A stretch of 40,367 bases of DNA, from contig CALVID010000007.1 in assembly GCA_944329355.1 (NCBI GenBank), positions 1 through 40,367 of the forward strand, given 5' to 3'. Each line of letters begins with the position of its first letter. The first letter of the stretch is position 1. The notes below the pieces were generated by a model that had not been told where the DNA came from, ran no database searches, and worked only from the letters and a program-made list of their open reading frames with translations. The stretch comes from an uncultured Bacilli bacterium. GTDB taxonomy: Bacteria; Bacillota_I; Bacilli_A; RF39; UBA660. Below are positions 33,662-40,367 of the stretch, one piece after another. The position numbers were made by a program, and so were the translations under genes.

Positions 33662-34566
33662 TATTTTCTAATATCTTCTAAAAGGGTTTCATTATATTTC
33701 TTTTGTCTAATCATTTCTATTTCCTTTTTATATGGTGGATAAGTTCTGTCTTTACCACCATCTTTACTGATATATGGAGTTTCTAAAATTTTAGGAACTT
33801 CTTTTAGTTTTTCATGATAAATTATTTTTATTAAAGTTTCAAAACCTAAAGTACCTAGACCGATATTTTCATGTCTATCTTTATGAGCTCCTAAGTTATT
33901 TTTACTATCGTTGATATGGATGCAGGCAATTTTATCTAAGCCGATTATTTTATCAAAGTTATCTAATAATTTATCAAAGTTTTGAACGTTATAGCCAGCA
34001 TCATTTAAATGACAAGTATCTAGACACACCATTAATCTTTGACTATTTTGAGTGCCATCTATAATAGTTTTAATTTCTTCAAATGTTTTACCTAATTCAG
34101 TTCCTTTGCCTGCCATGGTTTCTAGGCAAATGATGGGACCAGTTTTTTCATCTAAAACTAAGTTTAAACCTTTTATGATGTTTTTTAAGCCTATTTCTAC
34201 ACCTAGTCCAACATGACTTCCTGGATGGAGAACTACTTTTTTTATACCTAATGTTTGAGCTCTTTTTAACTCTTGTTTTAAAAAGTTTACGGCAAAGTTA
34301 AATTTATCTTCATCTTTATTATTGGCTAGATTGATAATGTATGGGGCATGAATTATGACATCATTTATATCTATGTTATTTTCTTTCATTAACTTTTGAG
34401 CTTCTATGGTTTTATTTTCATCTATTTTTCCTCTAATGGTATTTTGAGGGGCACCTGTATAGAACATAAAGGTGTTTTCTTCATAACTCAAGGCTTCTGT
34501 AACTGAGCCTAGCAAGCCTTCTTCTTTAGTAAACGATACATGACTACCTATAATTAATTTTCCCAT
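33646..34566 (-). CDS. nfo: Deoxyribonuclease IV (AP endonuclease, Nfo type)
   Basis: 306 aa, a TIM barrel that cuts abasic sites using three zinc ions. Seen: GSHVSFTKEEGLLGSV at the N-terminus, VVLHPGSHVG, ICLETMAGKGTELG, CLDTCHLNDAGY, CIHINDSKNNLGAHKDRHENIG, with the His, Glu and Asp ligands in order. Likely base-excision repair, useful in spores too. The start lies just after a hairpin that covers part of the ribosome site. Confidence 0.95.
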   Translation of the reverse strand: MGKLIIGSHVSFTKEEGLLGSVTEALSYEENTFMFYTGAPQNTIRGKIDENKTIEAQKLMKENNIDINDVIIHAPYIINLANNKDEDKFNFAVNFLKQELKRAQTLGIKKVVLHPGSHVGLGVEIGLKNIIKGLNLVLDEKTGPIICLETMAGKGTELGKTFEEIKTIIDGTQNSQRLMVCLDTCHLNDAGYNVQNFDKLLDNFDKIIGLDKIACIHINDSKNNLGAHKDRHENIGLGTLGFETLIKIIYHEKLKEVPKILETPYISKDGGKDRTYPPYKKEIEMIRQKKYNETLLEDIRKYYSKL

Positions 34567-34575
34567 TTAAAATCA

Positions 34576-34603
34576 CCTAGAAATATAATAACATATTTCT
34601 AGG
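34576..34603 (-). promoter_or_regulatory. Hairpin at the nfo ribosome-binding site
   Basis: An 11-bp perfect stem CCTAGAAATAT/ATATTTCTAGG (34593-34603 with 34576-34586) directly after the stop of the 110-aa gene. Its 3' arm ends in AGG, and TGA follows, so it covers part of the AGGTGA site of nfo. Only a short T run follows. It could be a weak terminator or control nfo translation. Confidence 0.5.
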
Positions 34604-34936
34604 CTACTCGCCTACTAAATCACCTAAAACTTTGAAACTTCCGTTAATTAATTTTTGAATTAGTTTTTCGGTGGTGGTAGAGATAGATAAACCTGCTTTA
34701 GAAATGGAGTTTTGATAACTTTTATTATTTACATCAATATACTTTTCAATGTCAACGTTTTTACCGTTTTTGACATCCTCTTCGAATTTTTCTATCTGGT
34801 CATTGGTAAGAGCTACTTTTTTACTATTTCTATATTCAAAATAGCCTGTACTTTGGGATAAATATAGGGCAAAGAAGGTTACAAAACTAATTAATATACA
34901 GTATTTAAAGATTCTATTTAATTTTTTATGTTTCAT
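34604..34936 (-). CDS. Small single-pass membrane protein at the YqxA position
   Basis: 110 aa with one N-terminal transmembrane helix (about 13-29) after a basic start, then a polar extracytoplasmic part with Lys/Asp (ALTNDQIEKFEEDVKNGKNVDIEKYI) and a C-terminal helix. It overlaps spoIIP by 11 nt. In Bacillus the order gpr-spoIIP-yqxA is fixed, so this is a positional counterpart of YqxA (DUF3679). Sequence similarity is not obvious to me. Likely a sporulation-stage membrane protein. Confidence 0.55.
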   Translation of the reverse strand: MKHKKLNRIFKYCILISFVTFFALYLSQSTGYFEYRNSKKVALTNDQIEKFEEDVKNGKNVDIEKYIDVNNKSYQNSISKAGLSISTTTEKLIQKLINGSFKVLGDLVGE

Positions 34937-35876
34937 TTATATATTCTCCTATTATTGGGGCTAGAAGGTCTATGGTGTTTAATACTTCATCTATGGTGTT
35001 TTCTTGGGCTCCTATTTCGATTAAAATTATATTAGGATTTAAATCTTGATTATATATACCGTTTGAGCCTTCGCCTCCTTTATTTATAATCCCTCTAGTT
35101 AATGTAGGATATTTTTGCTTTATTTTATCGTTTATTTTGTTTGCGACATTTAAGTTTTGTTCATAGTTATTATGGTCTACTCCAATGACAAAGGATATCT
35201 TAGCACATGATTTATTATTTATTATAACTGTGGATTTATCTTTAGGCAAAGCATCTCTGTGCAAATCAATGATTAGTTTATAATCTTTATATTTATTTAA
35301 AGCATCTTCTAAGAATTTTCTACTCGCTATATAACTTTTATTATAGGACATGTTATTTAAATTTAGATAATCGGTAATGTTATCTTCCATAATATCAGCT
35401 TTGATATTTTGTTTAGCCAACTTATCTTGAAGTAAATATGAAGCCATCATGACACCTGGTTTAATATTATATCCTTCTAACGAGTTTCCCTGATAGGCTT
35501 CACTTTGATGGGTATTATAAATGTATACTGATGGGTTTACTTCTAGTTTTTCCACTTCTTCTATTTTAGGGTTAGTTACATAAGTCATATTAGTATTTGG
35601 TTTAAAATGAAAGGTGTTTTCTAATATGGATACAGGCTCATTAACATTTATGATTTTAGAAAATAGTTTGGTAAAAATATCATTGGCTTTTTTTTCATAT
35701 AAAAGATGATAATTGGAATCTACAAGTAAGGCTTTGATAAAATCTTCGTTTGAGTTTACTAGTTTTAAATTCATGATAATATTGAATGATAATTCATAAC
35801 CTAAAAACATGATAAAGGCATATATGATTAATCTATATTTGAATCTCCGTTTTTTCTTTAATTTTATTTTTTGCAT
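34926..35876 (-). CDS. spoIIP: Stage II sporulation protein P (autolysin)
   Basis: 316 aa from ATG 35874-35876 with GGAGGGATT before it. The longer frame to 35972 overlaps the end of gpr and is not needed. One N-terminal transmembrane helix (about 15-33), then an amidase/endopeptidase domain with NTHQSEAYQG, LIIDLHRDALPK and ILIEIGAQENT, the SpoIIP signature set. It thins septal peptidoglycan during engulfment with SpoIID and SpoIIM. Directly after gpr, as in Bacillus. Confidence 0.92.
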   Translation of the reverse strand: MQKIKLKKKRRFKYRLIIYAFIMFLGYELSFNIIMNLKLVNSNEDFIKALLVDSNYHLLYEKKANDIFTKLFSKIINVNEPVSILENTFHFKPNTNMTYVTNPKIEEVEKLEVNPSVYIYNTHQSEAYQGNSLEGYNIKPGVMMASYLLQDKLAKQNIKADIMEDNITDYLNLNNMSYNKSYIASRKFLEDALNKYKDYKLIIDLHRDALPKDKSTVIINNKSCAKISFVIGVDHNNYEQNLNVANKINDKIKQKYPTLTRGIINKGGEGSNGIYNQDLNPNIILIEIGAQENTIDEVLNTIDLLAPIIGEYINET

Positions 35877-35930
35877 GTTTAATCCCTCCATTTTTTTAAT
35901 TATATGAAAGAATTTACAAATAAAATGTAG

Positions 35931-35954
35931 AAAAAAACAAAGTTTTTCACTTTG
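35931..35954 (-). terminator. Terminator after gpr
   Basis: Stem CAAAGT/ACTTTG (35949-35954 with 35938-35943), loop of five, then GTTTTTTT. It overlaps the end of the gpr coding region and separates gpr from spoIIP. Confidence 0.7.
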
Positions 35955-36951
35955 CTTTATGAAGGGCTTCATTTAAACCTGCACTTATGACTTCGGCTAA
36001 TTTAGCGATAACAAAGTCTTCTTCTTTTGGAGTTACCATTAAGTTATAGCCAATAGGGTTTAATATTTCATAAATTAACTTTTTGGTTTCATCTTCTGAC
36101 AATGTTCCAACCATTCCTAATATTTTTTCTTTTTCTTTTTTATCTATTTTATATTTTTGGGATAGTTTTAAATAGTTGACATTAGCGGTTAGTTTGGATG
36201 CGGGATTATTTATATTAGCTGTTTGATAAGCAAAATGTTCATAAAGATAATTAATGGTATCTGCGACTATAGAAGCGGCATCAACAACAGTTGGAACGCC
36301 AATTGCGATAGTGGGAATCCCTAATATTTCTTTGGATATTTCTTTTCTTTTATTACCTACCCCACTGCCTGGATTTATGCCAGAATCTGTCATTTGAATA
36401 GTTTTATTTACTCTTTCTACTGAAGATGCGGCTAAAGCATCAATGGTTATTACGAAACCTGGTTTTATTTCTTTAACAATACTTTTTAGTAAATCGCTTG
36501 TTTCTATGCCAGTTTCACCCATAACACCTGGAGATAAGGCACAGACTCTGCGGTAATTTTGATCTAATGAACCATATAGATAAATATAATTTGTAACTAA
36601 AATTTCAGAAACAACTAGTGGCCCTAAAGCATCAGGGGTTGATTTTTCGTTACCTAGTCCTAAAACTAAACACATGTCATCATCTTTTATATTTTGAGTT
36701 TTAAGCATGTTTCTCAATTCTTCTTTGAATATTTTTGTTAATTTTTTTTGATTTTCTGAATCGGTTACATCTTCAAACTCAATGGTTGTATAGTTTCCTT
36801 TCTTTTTATTTATCTGTTTAGCTTCTTCTTCAGTTAGAGTAATATTTGTGATTTTTATATCATCTATTTGTTTAGTGGGTTTTCTTTTGACTAGTTCAAC
36901 GGCTAAGTCTGTTCTTAGAATGTTATTTTTCAAATCGACTTCATGTGCCAT
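35947..36951 (-). CDS. gpr: Germination protease (GPR), spore small acid-soluble protein endopeptidase
   Basis: 334 aa. The N-terminus has the zymogen site region (NNILRTDLAVEL), where the propeptide is removed in the developing spore. Signature: VLGLGNEKSTPDALGPLVV and ALSPGVMGETGIET, then FVITIDALAASS with the catalytic Asp and Thr region, and INPGSGVGNKRKEI. It degrades SASPs at germination, which makes the organism a spore former. Divergent from rpsT as in Bacillus. Confidence 0.95.
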   Translation of the reverse strand: MAHEVDLKNNILRTDLAVELVKRKPTKQIDDIKITNITLTEEEAKQINKKKGNYTTIEFEDVTDSENQKKLTKIFKEELRNMLKTQNIKDDDMCLVLGLGNEKSTPDALGPLVVSEILVTNYIYLYGSLDQNYRRVCALSPGVMGETGIETSDLLKSIVKEIKPGFVITIDALAASSVERVNKTIQMTDSGINPGSGVGNKRKEISKEILGIPTIAIGVPTVVDAASIVADTINYLYEHFAYQTANINNPASKLTANVNYLKLSQKYKIDKKEKEKILGMVGTLSEDETKKLIYEILNPIGYNLMVTPKEEDFVIAKLAEVISAGLNEALHKAK

Positions 36952-37054
36952 GTAATCACCTCAGTTTTATTTTTTGTATATGTTAAAAAATTATACTGTT
37001 TTTAGGTTGGTTTTCTTTTTTGCTAAAAAAGTGGTGGAAAAATAATGAAAATTG

Positions 37055-37083
37055 TTGCTTTTTAATATTATTTTTGTTAAAAT
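37055..37083 (+). promoter_or_regulatory. Promoter of rpsT
   Basis: TTGCTT (37055-37060), a 17-nt spacer, TAAAAT (37078-37083), 30 nt before the ATG. Confidence 0.6.
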
Positions 37084-37112
37084 GGTTGTACATGTGGCTT
37101 GGAGGTGAAATT

Positions 37113-37376
37113 ATGGCCAACTTAAAGAATGCGAAAAAAAGAATTTCTGTAAATATTAAAAAAGAAGCAAGAAACAATGAATATTCTGCTAGTGCGAAAA
37201 CAGCTATTAAAAATACACTAAGAGCTGTAGCTAAAAAAGATAAAGCACAAGCTGAAGCTAATTTAAAAACTGCCATTAAAAGAATCGACAAGGCAGCAGG
37301 TGCTGGAGTAATCGCTAAAAATACTAGTGCTCGTAAAAAATCAAGATTAACAAAGAAAGTAAATGCGATGGAGTAA
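37113..37376 (+). CDS. rpsT: 30S ribosomal protein S20
   Basis: 87 aa from the ATG at 37113-37115 (GGAGGTGAAATT before it). The longer frame from 37020 contains the promoter and is not coding. Lys/Ala-rich, with the S20 pattern ANLKNAKKRI, NTLRAVAKKDKAQAE, AAGAGVIAKNTSARKKSRL. It binds the 5' domain of 16S rRNA. Divergent from gpr. Confidence 0.95.
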   Translation: MANLKNAKKRISVNIKKEARNNEYSASAKTAIKNTLRAVAKKDKAQAEANLKTAIKRIDKAAGAGVIAKNTSARKKSRLTKKVNAME

Positions 37377-37407
37377 TTTACTTTTTTATTTTATAAGGAG
37401 GGATTCA

Positions 37408-38346
37408 ATGAAGAAGTTCCGTGGTTTTTTGGCAACCGTTTTGTTTTGTATAGTTTTTATATTTTGTTTTACTTATAAAGAAGATATTGTCAATTTTGTG
37501 ATGAGTTCTGCTATTCAAAATAAAGAAGTTACTTTACCAAATGATAATGATGTCAATTTTAACAATTATGAGTTTTCTTTTGTCAAAGAGACAAATGATT
37601 TTCATGTTAAAAATAGACAAGATATTTTAAATGTTATATATACTGTTTTAAATCATGGAGTTACTGATTTTACTTTTTATTGTGATAAAAAGTATGAAAA
37701 TTGTTTAGATGAACTCGGAACTATTTCTAATGACCAAGTTTTATTATCGACAATCAACAATTTTGTATCACCTTATAATAGTTATGAAAGAGTTTATTTT
37801 AAAATTACTTCTTATGGTGAAGTAAATATGACTATTGATAAGTTATACTCAGATGAGGAAGTAAAGGCTATCGAAAGTAAAATTGCCGAATTTGAAACAA
37901 CCAATATTAAAGATAATATGAGTGTGAGAGAAAAAATTAAAACTTTTCACGATTATTTGATTAACAATAGTGTGTATGATAAAACACGAGCTGAAGCTAT
38001 CGAAAATGGTAAAGATAGTGAAAATAATAACTCACATAAAGCTACAGGTCCTTTAATTGATGGTATTGCTTTATGTAGTGGATATAGTGATGCAATGAAA
38101 ATATATTTGGATAAATTAGGAATCCCTAATTATAAAATATCTAATGCTAACCACATTTGGAATTTAATTTATTTAGATGGTCAGTGGTTACATTTGGATT
38201 TAACTTGGGATGATCCTGTTACTACTGATGGTTCTAATATTCTATTACATAGATTTTTTCTTATTACAACTAATGAATTACACAAATTAGATAGTACAGG
38301 ACACAATTTTAATTCTGTTTATTATAAAGAAGCTGAAAACAGTTAA
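37408..38346 (+). CDS. Exported transglutaminase-like (cysteine protease fold) domain protein
   Basis: 312 aa from the ATG at 37408-37410 (AAGGAGGG before it). An N-terminal transmembrane helix or signal (about 5-22, LATVLFCIVFIFCF). The C-terminal domain holds the catalytic triad in order: Cys in GIALCSGYSDAMKIYL, His in SNANHIWNLIYLDGQWLHL, Asp in DLTWDDPV, the transglutaminase/CYK3-type pattern. Preceding parts (~40-160) have no known domain. Acts outside the membrane, possibly on wall or surface protein. Ends in a bidirectional hairpin. Confidence 0.85.
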   Translation: MKKFRGFLATVLFCIVFIFCFTYKEDIVNFVMSSAIQNKEVTLPNDNDVNFNNYEFSFVKETNDFHVKNRQDILNVIYTVLNHGVTDFTFYCDKKYENCLDELGTISNDQVLLSTINNFVSPYNSYERVYFKITSYGEVNMTIDKLYSDEEVKAIESKIAEFETTNIKDNMSVREKIKTFHDYLINNSVYDKTRAEAIENGKDSENNNSHKATGPLIDGIALCSGYSDAMKIYLDKLGIPNYKISNANHIWNLIYLDGQWLHLDLTWDDPVTTDGSNILLHRFFLITTNELHKLDSTGHNFNSVYYKEAENS

Positions 38347-38363
38347 GTTTTATCTTAACTGTT
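38338..38363. terminator. Bidirectional terminator between convergent genes
   Basis: Stem AACAGTTAAG/CTTAACTGTT (38338-38347 with 38354-38363) with a six-nt loop and TTTTT after it. It includes the stop codon of the transglutaminase-like gene and lies 1 nt before the stop of the kinase. Confidence 0.8.
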
Positions 38364-38364
38364 T

Positions 38365-39600
38365 TTAACATTCTTCGGTTGGTAAAGAGATGGTTACTTT
38401 TGTATATTTTCCTTCTTTAGATTCATAATTTAAAATCCCATTATGAGCTTTGATTATTTGATCTGATAAAGACACTCCTAATCCAGTACCTTTAGGTTTT
38501 GTCGTATAAAAAGGTTCTTTTATTTTATTTAATATTTCTTTACTCATGCCTTGTCCATTGTCTTTTATAGTAATGATAATATTATTATTATTTAATGTTT
38601 CCGTTATCATTATTGATCCTGCTTTATTTTTGGGAATAGCTTCGACACTGTTTTTTAAAATATTTATAAATACTTGAGTTAGTCTATTGTAATCGGCATT
38701 TATATAAATATCATCATCAATTATTTTTGATGATAATGTTATATTATTTTTATAACATAGCATATCAGTGCTTTTGATAACTTCTTCAAGTAACAAATTA
38801 ACATCAATAATATCTTTATTTATTTTTACTTTATTCATTGCTAAAAAATCTTCTAATAATAGTAATGTTCTGTTTATTTCGTCTTTTAATATTGGTATGT
38901 ATTTTTTAAAATGATTGGGATTATCTTGGTCAAACATGTCTAAATATCCTTTACATACAGCAATGGGATTTTTTATTTCATGTGTTATTTGGAATAAAGA
39001 GGTATGAATTTGTTCATTATGTTTAATTTCTTTTATATTCATATGGAGTTTTAAAACCTCTTCAGTTTTATTTAAAAGATGAATTATTAAATTAGAAATT
39101 AAAAACAAATAAAATCCTTCGATAAATGTTTCAAAAATGTAAATTGGAAATTGGTAATTCAAATAACCCAATAATATGATAGTTATAATTATTTTGATAG
39201 TTACACAAGTTAAGATAAAATTGTGGATCTTTAATTCTTTAAATAATTTTAAGTAAAATAAATAATACAATATATATTCTAAAATTATAATTATCAAAAA
39301 ACTGTGATAATAATTATAGTAATAAATTATCATAAATATTGTTATTATAAAAATAGAAGTTTTAGATTTTTTAAAATAGGCTATTAATAAAGGAATGTTA
39401 ATAATTAAAAATGGCATGTGTTCATATAAAGGAGTTGTATATTTAATTAATAAATAAAACATTGAAAAGATTGTTACAACTAATAACAAATCATTTTCTT
39501 TTTTATTAAATGTTTTTGTATATGCGAGATAAAGCAAGTATATGCATAATGGCATACTAATCAAAATAGCGTCTAAAATCATAATATCAAATATTTTCAT
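38365..39600 (-). CDS. Membrane sensor histidine kinase, sporulation KinB-like
   Basis: 411 aa from the ATG at 39598-39600 (GGTGAT before it). About six transmembrane helices in the first ~175 residues with no large extracellular sensor, as in KinB. H-box LFQITHEIKNPIAVCKGYLDMF (phospho-His near 207), N-box FINILKNSVEAI, G1 DNGQGMS, F-box EPFYTTK, G2 GTGLGVSLS. The HEIKNP-type box followed by KGYLD is the style of Spo0F-phosphorylating kinases. No response regulator is adjacent, so it is an orphan kinase. Two Spo0A boxes lie just upstream. Confidence 0.85.
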   Translation of the reverse strand: MKIFDIMILDAILISMPLCIYLLYLAYTKTFNKKENDLLLVVTIFSMFYLLIKYTTPLYEHMPFLIINIPLLIAYFKKSKTSIFIITIFMIIYYYNYYHSFLIIIILEYILYYLFYLKLFKELKIHNFILTCVTIKIIITIILLGYLNYQFPIYIFETFIEGFYLFLISNLIIHLLNKTEEVLKLHMNIKEIKHNEQIHTSLFQITHEIKNPIAVCKGYLDMFDQDNPNHFKKYIPILKDEINRTLLLLEDFLAMNKVKINKDIIDVNLLLEEVIKSTDMLCYKNNITLSSKIIDDDIYINADYNRLTQVFINILKNSVEAIPKNKAGSIMITETLNNNNIIITIKDNGQGMSKEILNKIKEPFYTTKPKGTGLGVSLSDQIIKAHNGILNYESKEGKYTKVTISLPTEEC

Positions 39601-39633
39601 TTTTATCACCATATTTATTTTACAAAATAAGTA

Positions 39634-39650
39634 TGTCGAAGTTTGTCGAA
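39634..39650. promoter_or_regulatory. Tandem Spo0A boxes upstream of the histidine kinase
   Basis: Two exact copies of TGTCGAA on the plus strand (39634-39640 and 39644-39650), 10 bp apart start to start, about one helical turn. The 0A box TGTCGAA is the established binding site of Spo0A. They lie 34 to 50 bp upstream of the kinase start, in the region of its promoter. Confidence 0.65.
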
Positions 39651-39667
39651 AAATGATTTTTTACGTC

Positions 39668-39697
39668 AAAAAAAGAAGAAATTTTAATATTTCTTCT
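39668..39697 (-). terminator. Terminator after the 124-aa pilin gene
   Basis: Stem AGAAGAAAT/ATTTCTTCT (39689-39697 with 39674-39682), then T7. It begins at the stop codon. Confidence 0.8.
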
Positions 39698-40070
39698 ATT
39701 TACAAGCATTAGAACATTCATTAACATACGTATATTTATATTGATTGTTATAACTATCAAAGGTTATTCTGACACATCCTGTCATCAGTTTATCTGTAGT
39801 TGGATCAATCACTTCTTTTTCGCTATCTAAATATCCTTCCTTTTTTAAAAAATTAATACTAAGATCACAGGTTGTTTCTGGTAAAAATTTGACATTATCT
39901 GTCCCCCATCTATTGGCAGCATCCACAATAGTATTTTTTTGTTCTTCTAAAGTACTTTCTTTAGAGTTATTTATTAATCCAACAATTGTGGGTACAGTTA
40001 TTGTAGCTAGTATCCCTAAAATAACAATAACTGCTAATAGTTCAATAAGTGTAAAGGCTTTTGTTTTCAT
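39696..40070 (-). CDS. Type IV pilin-like protein (prepilin)
   Basis: 124 aa. N-terminus MKTKA|FTLIELLAVIVILGILATITVP: a very short basic leader, Ala at -1 (Gly is more usual), Phe +1, Glu +5, then the hydrophobic assembly helix. The C-terminal domain has four cysteines in two pairs (TTCD and GCV, NECSNACK). GspG/ComGC-like in size. It is a monocistronic gene with a strong promoter and a clear terminator. The pilus machinery is not in the window. Confidence 0.85.
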   Translation of the reverse strand: MKTKAFTLIELLAVIVILGILATITVPTIVGLINNSKESTLEEQKNTIVDAANRWGTDNVKFLPETTCDLSINFLKKEGYLDSEKEVIDPTTDKLMTGCVRITFDSYNNQYKYTYVNECSNACK

Positions 40071-40087
40071 AGTATCACCTATTTTAA

Positions 40088-40116
40088 ATTATACGTACTT
40101 TAAAGTTGCATGTCAA
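40088..40116 (-). promoter_or_regulatory. Consensus sigma-A promoter of the 124-aa pilin gene
   Basis: TTGACA (40111-40116), a 17-nt spacer, TATAAT (40088-40093). It is a perfect match to consensus, so the pilin is probably strongly expressed. The ATG lies 18 nt past the -10 box. Confidence 0.8.
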
Positions 40117-40190
40117 TGAAACTTAGTCATATTATCCAAAGACTTCTATATTTTGACAAAGTGTAAAGTAGTTGTTTTTTATAGTATTAT

Positions 40191-40219
40191 TTGTGATAAT
40201 ATAGAATTTATGTTAAAAT
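40191..40219 (+). promoter_or_regulatory. Possible promoter of the right-end leader RNA
   Basis: TTGTGA (40191-40196), a 17-nt spacer, TAAAAT (40214-40219). A TTGACA at 40153-40158 has no -10 box at good distance. The start site is thus only approximate. Confidence 0.4.
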
Positions 40220-40225
40220 TAATAT

Positions 40226-40336
40226 TGATGAAGGGAACTTCATACGATATATAAGGAACATTCAAATTCTCAGTGTTAGAGTGTTGCTTAATATATTGCC
40301 ACCTAAATAATTTATGAATTAGGTGATTTCTTTTTT
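40226..40336 (+). ncRNA. Structured leader RNA with terminator (possible L10-type leader)
   Basis: About 110 nt. It opens with a hairpin ATGAAG/CTTCAT, continues with CAGTGTTAGAGTGTTGCTTA and ATATATTGCCACC, and ends with an intrinsic terminator CACCTAA/TTAGGTG (40300-40325) and T tract. The CTTAATAT..TGCC part recalls the ribosomal protein L10 leader of Bacillota, in which CAGUGU could pair with AUAUUG. The match is partial. The next gene to the right is outside the window, so the identity stays open. Confidence 0.4.
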
Positions 40337-40367
40337 ATTATATTTATGAATAATATCGATTATTATA

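Noticed and set aside
35877-35972. Longer SpoIIP start overlapping gpr
   Set aside because: It would run through the gpr terminator. The internal ATG has a strong GGAGG site and yields the usual N-terminal anchor.
37020-37112. N-terminal extension of S20 from an upstream ATG
   Set aside because: The stretch contains the promoter boxes, and the ribosome site is right before the internal ATG that gives a normal S20.
40250-40300. Resemblance of GGAACATTCAAA to the 5' end of some Cas9 tracrRNAs
   Set aside because: Only a dozen bases agree, there is no nexus or repeat-complementary part that I can see, and no cas gene or repeat array is in the window.
1-40367. CRISPR arrays, tRNA or rRNA genes
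   Set aside because: No regular direct repeats with spacers were seen. No tRNA or rRNA signature was found by eye, apart from the T-box that senses tRNA.
1-40367. Mollicute-type code (TGA read as Trp)
   Set aside because: Tryptophan is coded by TGG throughout, TGA serves as a stop (for example the minicistron and the 145-aa pilin-like gene), and wall and spore genes are present.

Overview
The window is AT-rich and reads as a walled, spore-forming low-GC Bacillota of the Bacilli type. Spore genes (gpr, spoIIP, a KinB-like kinase behind two Spo0A boxes), a class B penicillin-binding protein, a T-box in front of valS, and TGA used as a stop all argue against a wall-less, recoded Mollicute. An uncultured gut Bacilli lineage would fit, but the sequence does not settle the taxon. 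Several neighbour pairs match Bacillus (gpr-spoIIP-small membrane protein, yqfT-nfo, pbp-rpmG, lepA-hemW).

Layout. 1-262: the 5' end of a secreted or membrane protein, read leftward from a promoter whose -35/-10 spacer contains a 12-G tract, a probable phase-variation switch. 263-6235: six-gene leftward operon lepA, hypothetical, hemW, HD hydrolase, thyA, tmk. 6301-7404: two pilin-like genes, one without a normal prepilin cleavage site. 7472-10250: valS under a T-box. 10268-16363: housekeeping and envelope genes (zinc-ribbon membrane protein, MBL hydrolase, rnhB, YbaK-type deacylase, YqeG-type HAD, YtxH, DUF948-like, lipoprotein, trmB). 16442-16720: a lone rightward small coiled-coil protein.

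16754-29205 is the most unusual region: a leftward type VII secretion (T7SS) locus. It holds essC, a YukD/EsaB ubiquitin-like gene, WXG100-like helical proteins, an NlpC/P60 hydrolase, a 659-aa candidate effector with a papain-like cysteine-peptidase C-terminus, a possible immunity protein, a double-psi-barrel-like protein and two DUF4176 paralogues. Three of these proteins, with unrelated C-terminal domains, share an N-terminal motif of the form MN[FY][KR]L...NL..I[KN].Y. I infer that this is an export or adaptor-recognition signal distinct from LXG. EssC is the only membrane protein seen in the locus, and only its first ATPase domain has an intact P-loop. A transposase-like (TnpB N-terminus) remnant lies just upstream of essC.

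29530-33353: coiled-coil protein, efp, rpmG and the PBP. 33404-36951: yqfT-like, nfo, YqxA-position protein, spoIIP, gpr. 37113-38346: rpsT and a transglutaminase-like exported protein. 38365-40070: a sporulation-type histidine kinase and a third pilin. The right end carries a rightward structured leader RNA with a terminator, possibly an L10-type leader for a gene beyond the window.
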